64,000 nucleotides of DNA from Thermoplasmatales archaeon E-plasma (GTDB lineage Archaea > Thermoplasmatota > Thermoplasmata > Thermoplasmatales > Thermoplasmataceae), in NCBI GenBank assembly GCA_000496135.1, contig KI542675.1, forward strand, positions 1 through 64,000. The letters run 5' to 3'. The notes beneath the pieces are model-generated. The model was not told where the DNA came from and made no database searches. It saw nothing but the letters and a program-made list of their open reading frames with translations. Shown here piece by piece: positions 44,768 through 53,735 of this stretch. The translations under genes were made by a program, and so were the position numbers. Each line of letters starts with the position of its first letter. Position 1 is the first letter of the stretch.

Positions 44768-45466
44768 GTGCCAATAGATGATGTTTCACCAATGCCTGGT
44801 ATGGTATCATTAAAAAAGATAACTGTTGGTCAGCTTATGACTAACTGTTATGTAATTGGAAGTGCAGGGGAATGTGCTATTCTGGACCCGGGAGGAAACA
44901 GTAAACTTATAATCAATTACATTAAGGAATCCAGACTTGTCCCCAAATATATACTGGCCACACACGGCCATTTTGATCATGTTCTTGCAGTGGATGAGCT
45001 AAAAAAGCAGTTCAATGCTAAATTCATAATAAGTTCAAAGGAAGTACCAATCATGAGGGAGTCGGAAAAACTCATAGGAGAGTTTATTCAAGGCGCTGTC
45101 TTCAAGGCACCTTCACCTGATCAAACCTTCATGGGGCATATTACTATTAGAATTGGTGAAATAGATATCGATGGGAACGAATATCCGGGACATACCCCGG
45201 GAAGTACCATTTTCTCTTTCGACAGGAATCTGATGACAGGAGACACACTCTTTGCCGGTGGTATAGGGAGAATAGATGTAGGTGGTTCCGAGACAGATAT
45301 GGTTGAAAGCCTATGGAAACTATGGAAGATCGGTGAGGATTATAAGGTATATCCCGGTCATGGAGAACCAACAACGATCAGAAGGGAAAAGATGGTAAAT
45401 ACAATATTCAAATATGCGGCAGAAGAGAAATCCCTGCCAAAATCCATCGGCTCAAGGATACTTTAA
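44768..45466 (+). CDS. Metallo-beta-lactamase-fold hydrolase (glyoxalase II-like)
   Basis: A 210-232-residue protein depending on start. The metal motif THGHFDHV, the later His in YPGHTPGS, Asp in MTGDTLF and a last His in YPGHGEPT define the dinuclear site of the glyoxalase II/YcbL group. The substrate is not fixed by sequence; thioesters are usual. GTG 44768 opens the frame, but ATG 44801 (MVSLKKITVG) also gives a standard N-terminus. The 3' end overlaps the PduO gene by 15 bp, converging. Confidence 0.88.
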   Translation: MPIDDVSPMPGMVSLKKITVGQLMTNCYVIGSAGECAILDPGGNSKLIINYIKESRLVPKYILATHGHFDHVLAVDELKKQFNAKFIISSKEVPIMRESEKLIGEFIQGAVFKAPSPDQTFMGHITIRIGEIDIDGNEYPGHTPGSTIFSFDRNLMTGDTLFAGGIGRIDVGGSETDMVESLWKLWKIGEDYKVYPGHGEPTTIRREKMVNTIFKYAAEEKSLPKSIGSRIL

Positions 45467-45982
45467 GGGCCATATCTCTTCTTCAAAACCGAGTCTTTTA
45501 TTGGATACAAGAGCATGGTAGAAGAAAAGGCTTGAGAGCCGGTTCATATATCCCTGTACTGCCTTATCAATCTCTCTTCCGGAAGCTATTCTTGTCAAAT
45601 CTCTCTCTGCTCTCCTGCAAACTGTTCTGGCAATGTGCAGTGATGCAGCCTCCTGTGAACCTCCCTGAAGAACAAACAGAGTTACTTTCCCAAACTCTTT
45701 ACTATACTGGGCAATTCTTTCCTCCAGCCATTTGACCCTGTCTTCAGTAATGATCCTCTTCCTTCCTTTTAATGTAACATGTTCGCCAACTGTGAAAAGG
45801 TCCCTCTGAACTGCCTCGAGATCACTTTTTATATCGCCCCATCTTGAAATGGACCTTGCAAATCCAACGAAGGAATTCAATTCATCCAGGTCTCCTTCCA
45901 GATCTATTATTGGCGACCCTTTGTTCACGCGCTCTCCAATACCAGTATCAGTTTCACCTTTGTCTCCTCTCCCGGTAAACAT
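45452..45982 (-). CDS. ATP:cob(I)alamin adenosyltransferase, PduO type
   Basis: A 176-residue helical-bundle enzyme. TGRGDKGETDTG at the start binds ATP, then LDELNSFVGFA and ARTVCRRAERDL near residue 120 mark the family. It attaches the adenosyl group to cobalamin, the cofactor of the class II ribonucleotide reductase encoded about 7 kb earlier. ATG 45982 gives the full motif. I did not see cobalamin synthesis genes in the window. Confidence 0.93.
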   Translation of the reverse strand: MFTGRGDKGETDTGIGERVNKGSPIIDLEGDLDELNSFVGFARSISRWGDIKSDLEAVQRDLFTVGEHVTLKGRKRIITEDRVKWLEERIAQYSKEFGKVTLFVLQGGSQEAASLHIARTVCRRAERDLTRIASGREIDKAVQGYMNRLSSLFFYHALVSNKRLGFEEEIWPLKYP

Positions 45983-46067
45983 AATGCAAGATGTGTCTCA
46001 GGATTGTAAACATTGCGACATTCTGGGGTTTAGCAAATTATAAAAGCCATCCCGGTCTTATGCGTTG

Positions 46068-46526
46068 ATGGCTATATCAAGAAGCCTGTTCAGAGCAGGT
46101 ATATTATCAGGAGGTTTTTGGGGAGTATTCACCGGGTTCTTTTCCTACCTGATCCTGTCTCTTAACCGGAGTCAGGTAACAACCTTTTTGAACTCCAGCG
46201 GAACCTCACCGGCGCCATCATTTCAAACATTTGCCTTTGTGCTTGTTATTGCACTTATTATTCTAGGTCTGATGGGGGGAATAATTATCTCCATAATTTT
46301 TGAGAGAACAGGACAACTCTTTGGGAAATTAAGTGATAGTAAACGGGGAATAATTCTCGGAATAATTTTCGGGTTATTATTTGTCTTAATTTACCCATTT
46401 CCGGGGGACATAAGCGACATCGGGTACATATTAATATCAGCACTTTCAGGATATTTTCTGGCCTCTTTTTATCTTAGATTTTCCAGGCGTTATGATGCAC
46501 AGAAAAATCCTCCCGGAAAGAAGTAA
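46068..46526 (+). CDS. Four-helix membrane protein, unknown function
   Basis: A 152-residue protein with four hydrophobic segments (GILSGGFWGVFTGFFSYLIL, TFAFVLVIALIILGLMGGII, RGIILGIIFGLLFVLIYPF and DIGYILISALSGYFLASFYL) and a basic tail (RRYDAQKNPPGKK), so both ends are probably inside. ATG 46068 directly follows a TTG that also opens the frame. I recognise no family. It is 23 bp upstream of the phosphoesterase gene and likely in its operon. Confidence 0.55.
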   Translation: MAISRSLFRAGILSGGFWGVFTGFFSYLILSLNRSQVTTFLNSSGTSPAPSFQTFAFVLVIALIILGLMGGIIISIIFERTGQLFGKLSDSKRGIILGIIFGLLFVLIYPFPGDISDIGYILISALSGYFLASFYLRFSRRYDAQKNPPGKK

Positions 46527-46549
46527 ATCACTGGAGAACATTCAGATCT

Positions 46550-47236
46550 ATGAGACTGCTTGTTATATCTGACATCCATTCCAACTTTGAGGCATTAAAG
46601 GCGCTGGATAGAATTGTACAGTATGATGAGGTAATTTTTCTGGGAGACGCTGTCAATTATGGTCCCCAGCCCATTGAAACACTTCAGTGGATCAAAGATA
46701 ATGTGAAATATAGAACCATGGGAAACCATGATAATGCGGTTCTTAATGGAGTTGAACCGAAGTGCAGTCCAAAGACAGTAGATATTGCCCTTTATACCAT
46801 GGAAAATATCACAGGCAGACTTCTGGACAGAGCTTCAAAAGATATTCTGAACACATTTAAAATAAGGACAGAAATTGAGTTAGACGGGTTTCGGTTACTG
46901 ATGATGCACGGTTCCCCCTATGATAATCTCTTTGGATATACCTATGGGAAAGAAATGGAACGCATAGGGGAAGATCCGGACCTGATGAAATTCTCAAAGA
47001 TTATGCTGGGGCATACACATTTTCCATCGCTCTACAATTCAAGGATTATTAATCCGGGAAGCTGCGGTATGCCAAGGGATGGAAATCCCAATCCATCATA
47101 CCTGATTATGGATATGGCTAAGGACATCCTGGAATTTCGCCGTTTCAAATACGAAAATGAAAAAGTTAAACAGCTGCTTAAGGAATTGGTGCCGGATAAG
47201 GATATTCTTGAAAAACTACTTCCATATTATGGATAA
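46550..47236 (+). CDS. Metallophosphoesterase, YfcE-like
   Basis: A 228-residue calcineurin-type phosphoesterase: SDIHSN at residues 7-12, GDAVNYGPQP, GNHDN, MMHGSPYD and GHTHFP are the five metal-binding blocks. Such enzymes cleave phosphodiesters or small phosphomonoesters; the natural substrate is unknown. The next gene starts 13 bp downstream, so a function shared with that hypothetical protein is possible. Confidence 0.88.
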   Translation: MRLLVISDIHSNFEALKALDRIVQYDEVIFLGDAVNYGPQPIETLQWIKDNVKYRTMGNHDNAVLNGVEPKCSPKTVDIALYTMENITGRLLDRASKDILNTFKIRTEIELDGFRLLMMHGSPYDNLFGYTYGKEMERIGEDPDLMKFSKIMLGHTHFPSLYNSRIINPGSCGMPRDGNPNPSYLIMDMAKDILEFRRFKYENEKVKQLLKELVPDKDILEKLLPYYG

Positions 47237-47249
47237 TTGAGGGGAAGAA

Positions 47250-47666
47250 ATGATAGAGTGGGATGATCTCAAGCAAAGGATTGGCTTTAAAAAATTTCCA
47301 GAGGATTACCTGACAGGCGTAAAATGGGAAAAATACATGGAACTGCCAAAGGGATCGGATATCTTCATGTATCGGGAAACGGAGGGCATTTACCTTGTTA
47401 TAGATATGGAGAAATTCTATTTCCTGGATCTTGCGCTTGCAAGGTTTGTGCAGATGTGCGCACTTACCGGAAACACCAGTGCTCCTATTCTCTCTCATTC
47501 AGATGCCTCCAGGGTCGTCAAAAATTTCAAAAACGACATTGAAAAATGGGATTCAATCATGCGTGATTTGCTGAAGGAAAAGCCAGATAAGGAGCGCTTA
47601 AGGGAACAGTTATGGGAGCTTTCAGGATACAGCCGCATTTTGCACAATTTCATGGACCTTGAATAG
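47250..47666 (+). CDS. Hypothetical protein downstream of the phosphoesterase
   Basis: A 138-residue soluble protein with no motif I know. It is rich in aromatic and charged residues (FPEDYLTGVKWEKYMELP, IYLVIDMEKFYFLDLALARF) and ends in a helical segment. A GGGGAAG ribosome-binding site precedes ATG 47250. Its close linkage to the phosphoesterase makes a partner role plausible. Confidence 0.55.
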   Translation: MIEWDDLKQRIGFKKFPEDYLTGVKWEKYMELPKGSDIFMYRETEGIYLVIDMEKFYFLDLALARFVQMCALTGNTSAPILSHSDASRVVKNFKNDIEKWDSIMRDLLKEKPDKERLREQLWELSGYSRILHNFMDLE

Positions 47667-48009
47667 AGGAATAAACATTCTAAAATCTTCTAATTTTGAA
47701 TAGGCGAATGCTGATAATTGCATTGCCAATAATAAAGTATAAAGATAAATAATGGTCTAATTCGCCGTTGTCTCTGAGCCTGGATTAGTTCAGGCGGATC
47801 GTATTTTTGTTTATGGACTGCCAGAAAAAAGTTCTGCATTAACAACATCTGAAAATTTCGATGTTTAAAGCGGATTCCCGTAATAGATGTTTTTTGACTC
47901 AAGTTTAGTTCATGCTTGAGGAGATTCAGCTTATGGGCATTATGGATTGCCCCTAACAGGACTTAGTTCTATGTACCTTTTCAATGGGAAATAACCCGAT
48001 TAAACATGT
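47667..48009. other. Intergenic region with small hairpins
   Basis: This 343-bp gap contains two small inverted repeats: GCCTGGA/TTCAGGC at 47779-47795 (one mismatch) and CTCAAG/CTTGAG at 47898-47920. TTAGTTC lies in both loops and occurs again at 47963-47969. The two flanking genes converge, so these could be 3' ends, an unannotated RNA or chance. I see no reading frame. Confidence 0.3.
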
Positions 48010-48387
48010 TCAATATCCTATTGAACTCACAATAGCGTGAATCATGTTGTCAATTCGTTTGGCAAGTTCATCAAGGCCAGCAAAGGGTTTAAACAGCTCT
48101 GAAGCACTTTGTGCAATCACCTTTGTTCTTTCATCATCCTCATAAACATAAATTCTTAACGGTATAACTATCCCTGCTTTCAGATCACTTTGAAAGACTT
48201 CCATAGCAAGCTTTGGATGAAAAACCTCCAGAATCGAATTTCCCCCGATATTGACGCCGATCTTTTTCAGGTTTTCCCTCGCATCAATGAATGAAACTAC
48301 CTTGAGGCCATTATTTTCTATGGATTTTCTTAGAGCTTCAATAGTCTCAGTGAATTGATATTTTGAAATTATTTGGTTATCTTCCAT
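48010..48387 (-). CDS. DUF302 protein in the mercury operon
   Basis: A 125-residue DUF302 protein: TIEALRKSIENNGLKVVSFI, GGNSILEVFHPKLAMEVF and IPLRIYVYEDDERTKVIAQS. Members bind small ligands or metals in a periplasmic or cytosolic setting; function is not established. ATG 48387 is chosen because it follows the merA stop by 5 bp; the longer frame to 48408 overlaps merA. It is probably co-expressed in mercury response. Confidence 0.82.
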   Translation of the reverse strand: MEDNQIISKYQFTETIEALRKSIENNGLKVVSFIDARENLKKIGVNIGGNSILEVFHPKLAMEVFQSDLKAGIVIPLRIYVYEDDERTKVIAQSASELFKPFAGLDELAKRIDNMIHAIVSSIGY

Positions 48388-48392
48388 AATTC

Positions 48393-49832
48393 TCACTCCA
48401 CACAACAAGCCATTTTAGACAGATCTCTTATGAAGGATTGAGCGGCAAGCTTTACCCCCTCAGATATTGATGGGAATATATGGCTCGTTGATATAATGTC
48501 ATCTATTGTATATCCATTCTTCACAGCGTAGGCGCCCTCAGTAATTATATCTGTGGCGTTTGGTGCCATTATATGCATACCCACAATTCTGTTATCTCCA
48601 GGATCGACAGTGATCTTTATGACACCTTCAGTTTCTCCCATTATGCTTGCCTTTGTGAGGTTTGACAGCGAGAATACTCTGCACGAACATGCGCCATTCT
48701 TCCTTGAAAATTCATTTTCAGTCATTCCTACCCCTGCTATCTGAGGGCTTGTGAATACAGCCCATGTTGATGATTCATAATCAATCTCTGATTCTTCCCC
48801 AAACATATTGCTTACAGCAATAACCCCTTCCCTTGCAGCAAGGGTTTCCAGGAACAATTTCTTCGAAACGCAATCACCTGCAGCGTATATGCCAGGCGCA
48901 GACGTTTTCATTTTCGTCGAGGTAATAATAAGGCCTCTTGAATCCTTTTTAACTCCAGCGGATTCCAGATTCAATTTATCAGTATTTGGCTTTCTACCGG
49001 TGGCAACAATGATCTCCTTCACATCTATACTTTCTTTTCCGTTGTGAGTTATGACCTCCAGTGATTTGCCATTTGCAGTTTTCTTCACTGCATTGACCCT
49101 TGCCCTGAGGTAAAACTTCATCCCTTCTCCTTCAAGCACAGCCTTCAAGGATGCTCCTATCTCAGGCTCTGACTGTGGAAGCAATGTATCAAGGGCTTCT
49201 ATAATAACAATCTTTGAGCCTAAATGCTGCAAAGCCTGTCCCATCTCAAGGCCAATTGCTCCTCCACCGATTATTGCAACCGATTCGGGGAGTTTGTCAA
49301 TTTCCCATAGAGTATCACTGGTAAGGAATCCTGTTTCGGAGAGCCCTTCAATATTAGGTGAAGTAGGTGTAGAACCAGTTGCAATCAATATGTTTGAACC
49401 AGAAATTCTTGACAATTCATTTCCATCTGCGTCAGTTATCATTATCGTTTTTCTGTCAACAAATTTTCCAAGTCCCTTAAATATTTTGACATTCTGGTAA
49501 TTCTCTATGACACTTGCATATTTCACATCTCTCGCATGATTGACATAATCCCTTAGACCTTTCATTATTTTAGAAAAATCGTGTTTTACAGGTGTTTCAA
49601 ATACTCCGGCCATTCTGGGATGTTCAGGCCTGTAAACTGCGTGGGATGCCTCCAGAAGGTATTTGGATGGAACACAACCAACATTTACGCATGTCCCTCC
49701 AAGTGGACCTGAGCCAATCATTGCAATTTTCATCTCTCCATTACTGATCTCAGAGGCCTTTATAGCTGCTGAAAATGCTGCAGCTCCCTTTCCGAGAATG
49801 ATCAGATCAAATTTCTGTATTTCACTATCCAT
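48393..49832 (-). CDS. merA: Mercuric reductase
   Basis: A 479-residue FAD and NAD(P) disulfide oxidoreductase. The redox pair is in GGTCVNVGCVPSKY (C-x4-C), the second nucleotide loop in GGGAIGLEMG, and YAAGD near the FAD. The last residues MACCVE carry the vicinal Cys pair that passes Hg(II) to the active site, which separates MerA from dihydrolipoamide dehydrogenase. The N-terminal NmerA metal domain is missing, but a separate HMA gene lies just upstream. ATG 49832 is preferred to TTG 49841 because an AAGGAG site stands at the right distance. Confidence 0.9.
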   Translation of the reverse strand: MDSEIQKFDLIILGKGAAAFSAAIKASEISNGEMKIAMIGSGPLGGTCVNVGCVPSKYLLEASHAVYRPEHPRMAGVFETPVKHDFSKIMKGLRDYVNHARDVKYASVIENYQNVKIFKGLGKFVDRKTIMITDADGNELSRISGSNILIATGSTPTSPNIEGLSETGFLTSDTLWEIDKLPESVAIIGGGAIGLEMGQALQHLGSKIVIIEALDTLLPQSEPEIGASLKAVLEGEGMKFYLRARVNAVKKTANGKSLEVITHNGKESIDVKEIIVATGRKPNTDKLNLESAGVKKDSRGLIITSTKMKTSAPGIYAAGDCVSKKLFLETLAAREGVIAVSNMFGEESEIDYESSTWAVFTSPQIAGVGMTENEFSRKNGACSCRVFSLSNLTKASIMGETEGVIKITVDPGDNRIVGMHIMAPNATDIITEGAYAVKNGYTIDDIISTSHIFPSISEGVKLAAQSFIRDLSKMACCVE

Positions 49833-49846
49833 GGAATTCAATCTCC

Positions 49847-50080
49847 TTAATCCTCAATGAGTGTGGCTTTATAGTGTGATGGCTTAACAAAAACTCTGTT
49901 TCTGAGAAGTTCCTCTGGGCTTACTTCTTCAGGATTTACCTTGATCATGCCAGCCCCATCCTTTAAAGAAACATTGACTTCAAGAACACCCCGTTGTTCT
50001 TTGAGGCTTCTGGTAACACTGGCTACGCAATCATCGCATGTCATTCCGTATATTCTCAGTTTTACTTCATTCTGGTTCAT
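49847..50080 (-). CDS. HMA-domain metal-binding protein (MerP/CopZ-like)
   Basis: From ATG 50080 a 77-residue protein with GMTCDDCVASV, the GMTCxxC heavy-metal site, and the beta-alpha-beta fold pattern. Without a signal peptide it fits a cytosolic metal chaperone that delivers Hg(II) to MerA, replacing the fused NmerA domain. The longer frame to 50140 would add a hydrophobic tail (LLIILLVQN) but lacks support. It heads the operon with merA (14 bp) and DUF302. Confidence 0.83.
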   Translation of the reverse strand: MNQNEVKLRIYGMTCDDCVASVTRSLKEQRGVLEVNVSLKDGAGMIKVNPEEVSPEELLRNRVFVKPSHYKATLIED

Positions 50081-50215
50081 GACATCAAATGGATTCTGGA
50101 CTAATAAGATGATAAGTAAATTTTTCTTTACCTTAAGCAAAGGATGTCCTACAAAAAAAACACCAATTTTTTTCTTTAGTCTTTAAAAACAATTGATTAT
50201 CAGAACCACAATAGT

Positions 50216-50254
50216 TAACAAAATAAGGCAATCTGTTTTTATATTATTTTGTTA
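50216..50254. promoter_or_regulatory. 11-bp inverted repeat between mercury and sulfur operons
   Basis: TAACAAAATAA at 50216-50226 and TTATTTTGTTA at 50244-50254 are exact reverse complements with 17 bp between. They lie in the 320-bp region between the two divergent operons, about 150 bp upstream of each. The TTAACAAAATAA core also appears upstream of map at about 28834-28845. A regulator site is possible; AT-rich content weakens the case. Confidence 0.4.
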
Positions 50255-50400
50255 TTATGTCAAGTAGTAGATATAAAAGTATGCCGCATTTCACTGTATT
50301 TTATTCTTATAACAGGAACATATACATCATATTTTTAAGCCTTATAAGTCAGGTGTGGAATTTATCGTTATCCTTGAGATATATTATTACAATAAAAGAG

Positions 50401-50826
50401 ATGATTAAGATGACAGATAAAGGGATATCAATCGTTATTTCCACAGGAACGGAGGAGAAAATGGTCATGCTGGGTGTATTGACTCAGACAGCGGTTAATC
50501 TGGGAATGCCATTGAGAATATTTGTTACAGGAACGGCACTTCCACTATTTCTGAAAGATGGGTATAGGAAAGAGCCGATATTGCCCAGAGGTTTTGAGGG
50601 CTATATGAAGCAGCTTAGAGATGGACTGCAAAAAATAAAGTTCGAGGGCTGGCATGAGCTTCTCCAAAATTCCGTCAAAGACGGCGACGTCAAGGTATAT
50701 GTTTGCTCGTTGATGTCCAGTGCTCTGAACATTCAGAAAAAGGGTCTTGATCCAATGGTTGAGGATATTGTGGGGGCAACAAATTTTATGATTCAGTCAG
50801 CCGAGAATCAGATAATTACCATATGA
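50401..50826 (+). CDS. DsrE-like sulfur-transfer protein
   Basis: A 141-residue DsrE/DsrF-like protein: GISIVISTGTEEKMVMLGVL near the start, AVNLGMPLRIFVTGTALPL, VCSLMSSALNIQKKG and a late conserved Asp/Gly. The Cys in VYVCSLMS is the likely persulfide carrier. The first ATG with this family's N-terminus is 50401 (MIKMTDKG); the frame extends to 50257 without similarity. It probably passes sulfur to or from TusA. Confidence 0.8.
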   Translation: MIKMTDKGISIVISTGTEEKMVMLGVLTQTAVNLGMPLRIFVTGTALPLFLKDGYRKEPILPRGFEGYMKQLRDGLQKIKFEGWHELLQNSVKDGDVKVYVCSLMSSALNIQKKGLDPMVEDIVGATNFMIQSAENQIITI

Positions 50827-50836
50827 GGTGAGAAAA

Positions 50837-51073
50837 ATGACAACATTAAATGTGGATAGCAGAGGAACAGCGTGTCCAGGACCGATCACAGATCTCATTA
50901 GAGCCTATAAGAAGGCTCAGAACGGCGATCTGATTGTTCTGGTGGCAAACGATCCGGGAGCAGTGCCGGATTCAAAGGCATGGTGCGAGAGAACGAAAAA
51001 CGAGTTTGTAGGTTCGAAAGACGTTGAAAGCGCTTTCGAGATTACAATCAGAGTAACAGGTAAGAAGGCATAG
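50837..51073 (+). CDS. tusA: TusA-family sulfurtransferase
   Basis: A 78-residue TusA/SirA-like protein. DSRGTACPGPITDLIRA holds the Cys-Pro-x-Pro signature with the persulfide-carrying Cys near residue 13. The rest follows the beta-alpha-beta-alpha fold (DLIVLVANDPGAVPDSKAWC). ATG 50837 is preferred to GTG 50828 as GGTGAG stands ahead of it as a ribosome-binding site. Together with the DsrE-like, YeeE/YedE and SQR-like genes it forms a sulfur-handling operon. Confidence 0.9.
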   Translation: MTTLNVDSRGTACPGPITDLIRAYKKAQNGDLIVLVANDPGAVPDSKAWCERTKNEFVGSKDVESAFEITIRVTGKKA

Positions 51074-51086
51074 GAAGGCGATATGT

Positions 51087-52532
51087 ATGGCAGCAATCCC
51101 TCTCCTTATATATGCACCAATTTTGGCAGTTATATTTTATGCCATACTTGGTTTTCTGTTTGGAGGATATGCTGAGAAAAAAACCTATTGCATGGTAATC
51201 GCAACTCACCAGGTTATGGGACTAAGATACAGCAGCATATACGAGATCATATTAATCAGCATCGCAGTATCTGCACTTGGTACAGGTATACTGGTGGCAA
51301 TTGGTGCGGTTCCAGTTGTTGACGCTTATGCATTTCTTCCAGGAGCCGGATGGTTTACACTCCTAGGATCATTCATCTTTGGTTTCGGCATGATGCTGGG
51401 ACAGGGCTGCATGGTAGGAATGCTCTGGAAATCAGGTTCAGGTTATGTTGTAAACTGGGTGGAATTACTTGGGCTGGCTCTTGGCTCAATAATCTTTGCA
51501 TTCCCACTTTTCAACTGGATGAATCTCTCCTACTGGTGGAAGTATAACGGAACTGGAAACATTGCCAACGGAAGTTCCTTAAATTATGTTCCTGACATTC
51601 TGCTGGGAATCCCAGCTACGGCTGGAGCTGCAATTATTGGAATACTTTTCTTCCTTGCCATATTATGGGTTTCGCTCACATTAAGGAAGAGGAGGCTGGC
51701 AAGTACAGGAAAATCTGTAGCAAGTGGATCAAAGGCCATATTGAATTCACCATATTTCATTGGCACAGTATTTTCCCTTGCAATGATCGCATCATTCATT
51801 TTCGCAGCAGGGCATTCATTTAACTATCTTGGGGTTACAACGCCCGTTGCCCTCTTTTCACAATATTTGCTCTCTCCTTTTGGGTTATATCTTGGTAGTA
51901 GCGGAGTTTCAAAGAACTGGTACCAGACAATTCCAGTCATCAGTGCGTTCTCATTTTTTATCCTGATGATAATTGCAGGTTCTACCATATTCTCAATGGC
52001 AAGGGGCACGTTCAAGATTCGTCTTCCTTCGGGATCCGCAAGCAAAATTGGGGATATGTCCATAGGATTTGCAGGAGGAATGATAATTGCAATCGGGGCA
52101 AGAATTGCTCAGGGATGCAGTGTAGGGGGTTTCTGGAGTGGACTGGCGGGGCTCTCACTTTTTGGACTGGTCTTCACCATCGGAATAATTCTGGGAAGTA
52201 TCGCAGGCTACTTTGTATATATCTTTCTCAGTTCAGCCTTTGCATCCAGGGGGAAAAAGCCAAAGGCACAGGAGAAGAAAAGCAAGGCGTACAGTGCACT
52301 GATTGAGCAATCAGCTTTTTCAGTTATATTTGGGCTAATACTGGTGGCAATAGGACTGGAAAGTATAAGCGCCAACTCAAAATATTTGATAAAAGTGGCT
52401 TCACCGCTGATTACACAGGAGGGAGAAGTGATGGTAATTGCAGGAATTATTGTAATGGTGCTTGGGCTTGCCATTACCATATTCCATTACCTCAGAGATA
52501 TGAACAGAAAAATTGCCCAGCCAAACCCATAG
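51087..52532 (+). CDS. YeeE/YedE-family sulfur compound transporter
   Basis: A 481-residue membrane protein with 10-12 hydrophobic segments. GFGMMLGQGCMVGMLWKSGSG and the matching second half GARIAQGCSVGGFWSGLAG each carry the conserved Cys between small residues seen in YeeE (TsuA), the thiosulfate importer. The two halves are internal repeats. It probably brings thiosulfate or polysulfide into the cell for TusA/DsrE. The ATG at 51087 has GGAAGG ahead. Confidence 0.88.
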   Translation: MAAIPLLIYAPILAVIFYAILGFLFGGYAEKKTYCMVIATHQVMGLRYSSIYEIILISIAVSALGTGILVAIGAVPVVDAYAFLPGAGWFTLLGSFIFGFGMMLGQGCMVGMLWKSGSGYVVNWVELLGLALGSIIFAFPLFNWMNLSYWWKYNGTGNIANGSSLNYVPDILLGIPATAGAAIIGILFFLAILWVSLTLRKRRLASTGKSVASGSKAILNSPYFIGTVFSLAMIASFIFAAGHSFNYLGVTTPVALFSQYLLSPFGLYLGSSGVSKNWYQTIPVISAFSFFILMIIAGSTIFSMARGTFKIRLPSGSASKIGDMSIGFAGGMIIAIGARIAQGCSVGGFWSGLAGLSLFGLVFTIGIILGSIAGYFVYIFLSSAFASRGKKPKAQEKKSKAYSALIEQSAFSVIFGLILVAIGLESISANSKYLIKVASPLITQEGEVMVIAGIIVMVLGLAITIFHYLRDMNRKIAQPNP

Positions 52533-52541
52533 GTGATAAAA

Positions 52542-53735
52542 ATGAAAAATATAGCAATAATAGGAAGCGGCGCTGGAGGTCTCATAACATCCAGCAAACT
52601 TGCAAAGGATCTGTCAAAAGAGATTAAGAATGGAGAGGTAACTATAACCCTGTTTGATAAGAAAAGAGAGCAGGAATTTCAGCCAGGATATCTGGAAGTT
52701 GCCTTCAGGGGAACCGATCCATCAAAGATCAGGAGACCGGTGAAAAAGCTTGTTTCATCAGGCGTCAAAATGATCTATGATAACGTGGAGAAGGTAGATC
52801 TGGCTGACAGGTATGTAAAAACAGAGGGCAGCAGCGAGAAGATCAATTATGACTATATCATAATATCTACAGGTTCTTCACCTGACTATGATCAGATTGA
52901 TGGCCTGAAACAGGCAAATATGGATTTTCATACTGATGCCTACAACGCAAGCCTGATCTATAACAGAATTTCATCCATAAAGTCTGGTAAAATTGTGGTT
53001 GGAATAGGAGGATTGCCTTATAAATGCCCTCCTTCGCCAAACGAATCTGCGTTCATGCTCGATGAATACTTCAGGAAGAAAGGAATCAGAGATGACGTTG
53101 AAATAGTTTACATTACACCATTCACAAGGATATATTCAGCTGAATCAATAAATGAAGTTATAGAACCCATGTATGAAAGAAGGGACATAGAAAGCATTAC
53201 CGCCTTCAACACAGACACAGTAGATGATGAAAAAAAGGAAATCACATCACTGGAGGGTGAGACTTTGAAATATGATTACCTGTTCCTTACTCCACCGCAT
53301 AAACCAGCTGGATTTCTAAAGGGTTCAGATATGTCAGATGAAGATGGATGGGTCAAGGTAGACAAAAAGGATCTTCATATCACAACCTATGATAATGGAT
53401 TTGCCATTGGAGATACAACAAACATTCCAATATCAAAGGCTGGAGTCGAAGCCCACCTTGAGGGAGTAGTAGTGGCCAACAACATTGCAGCAGAGATTAC
53501 CGGTACCGAACAAAAAATTAAATTCACAGGAAGGACACAATGTTCCATGGAGACAGGTTTCCACAAGGCAACATTCGTCGTAGGAACATATGACAGACCA
53601 GTGGAAAAAATAGAACCGTCAACCATGAACTACATGGAAAAGAAGGTTATGGAAAAAATTTACTGGGGATCCCTCCATGGACACTATGAATGGCTTTTCA
53701 AATATCACTTCAAGAAAGACTACTTTGAGAAATAA
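52542..53735 (+). CDS. FAD-dependent oxidoreductase, sulfide:quinone reductase-like
   Basis: A 397-residue flavoprotein with the first FAD loop IIGSGAGG, then EFQPGYLEVAFRGT, YDYIIISTGSSPDY and a late IGDTTNI, as in SQR and the FCSD flavin subunit. A Cys in GLPYKCPPSPNESAFM and others could form the sulfide-reactive pair. It should oxidise sulfide (or a persulfide on a carrier) with electrons to quinone. A GGTGAT site stands before ATG 52542. It closes the sulfur operon. Confidence 0.85.
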   Translation: MKNIAIIGSGAGGLITSSKLAKDLSKEIKNGEVTITLFDKKREQEFQPGYLEVAFRGTDPSKIRRPVKKLVSSGVKMIYDNVEKVDLADRYVKTEGSSEKINYDYIIISTGSSPDYDQIDGLKQANMDFHTDAYNASLIYNRISSIKSGKIVVGIGGLPYKCPPSPNESAFMLDEYFRKKGIRDDVEIVYITPFTRIYSAESINEVIEPMYERRDIESITAFNTDTVDDEKKEITSLEGETLKYDYLFLTPPHKPAGFLKGSDMSDEDGWVKVDKKDLHITTYDNGFAIGDTTNIPISKAGVEAHLEGVVVANNIAAEITGTEQKIKFTGRTQCSMETGFHKATFVVGTYDRPVEKIEPSTMNYMEKKVMEKIYWGSLHGHYEWLFKYHFKKDYFEK

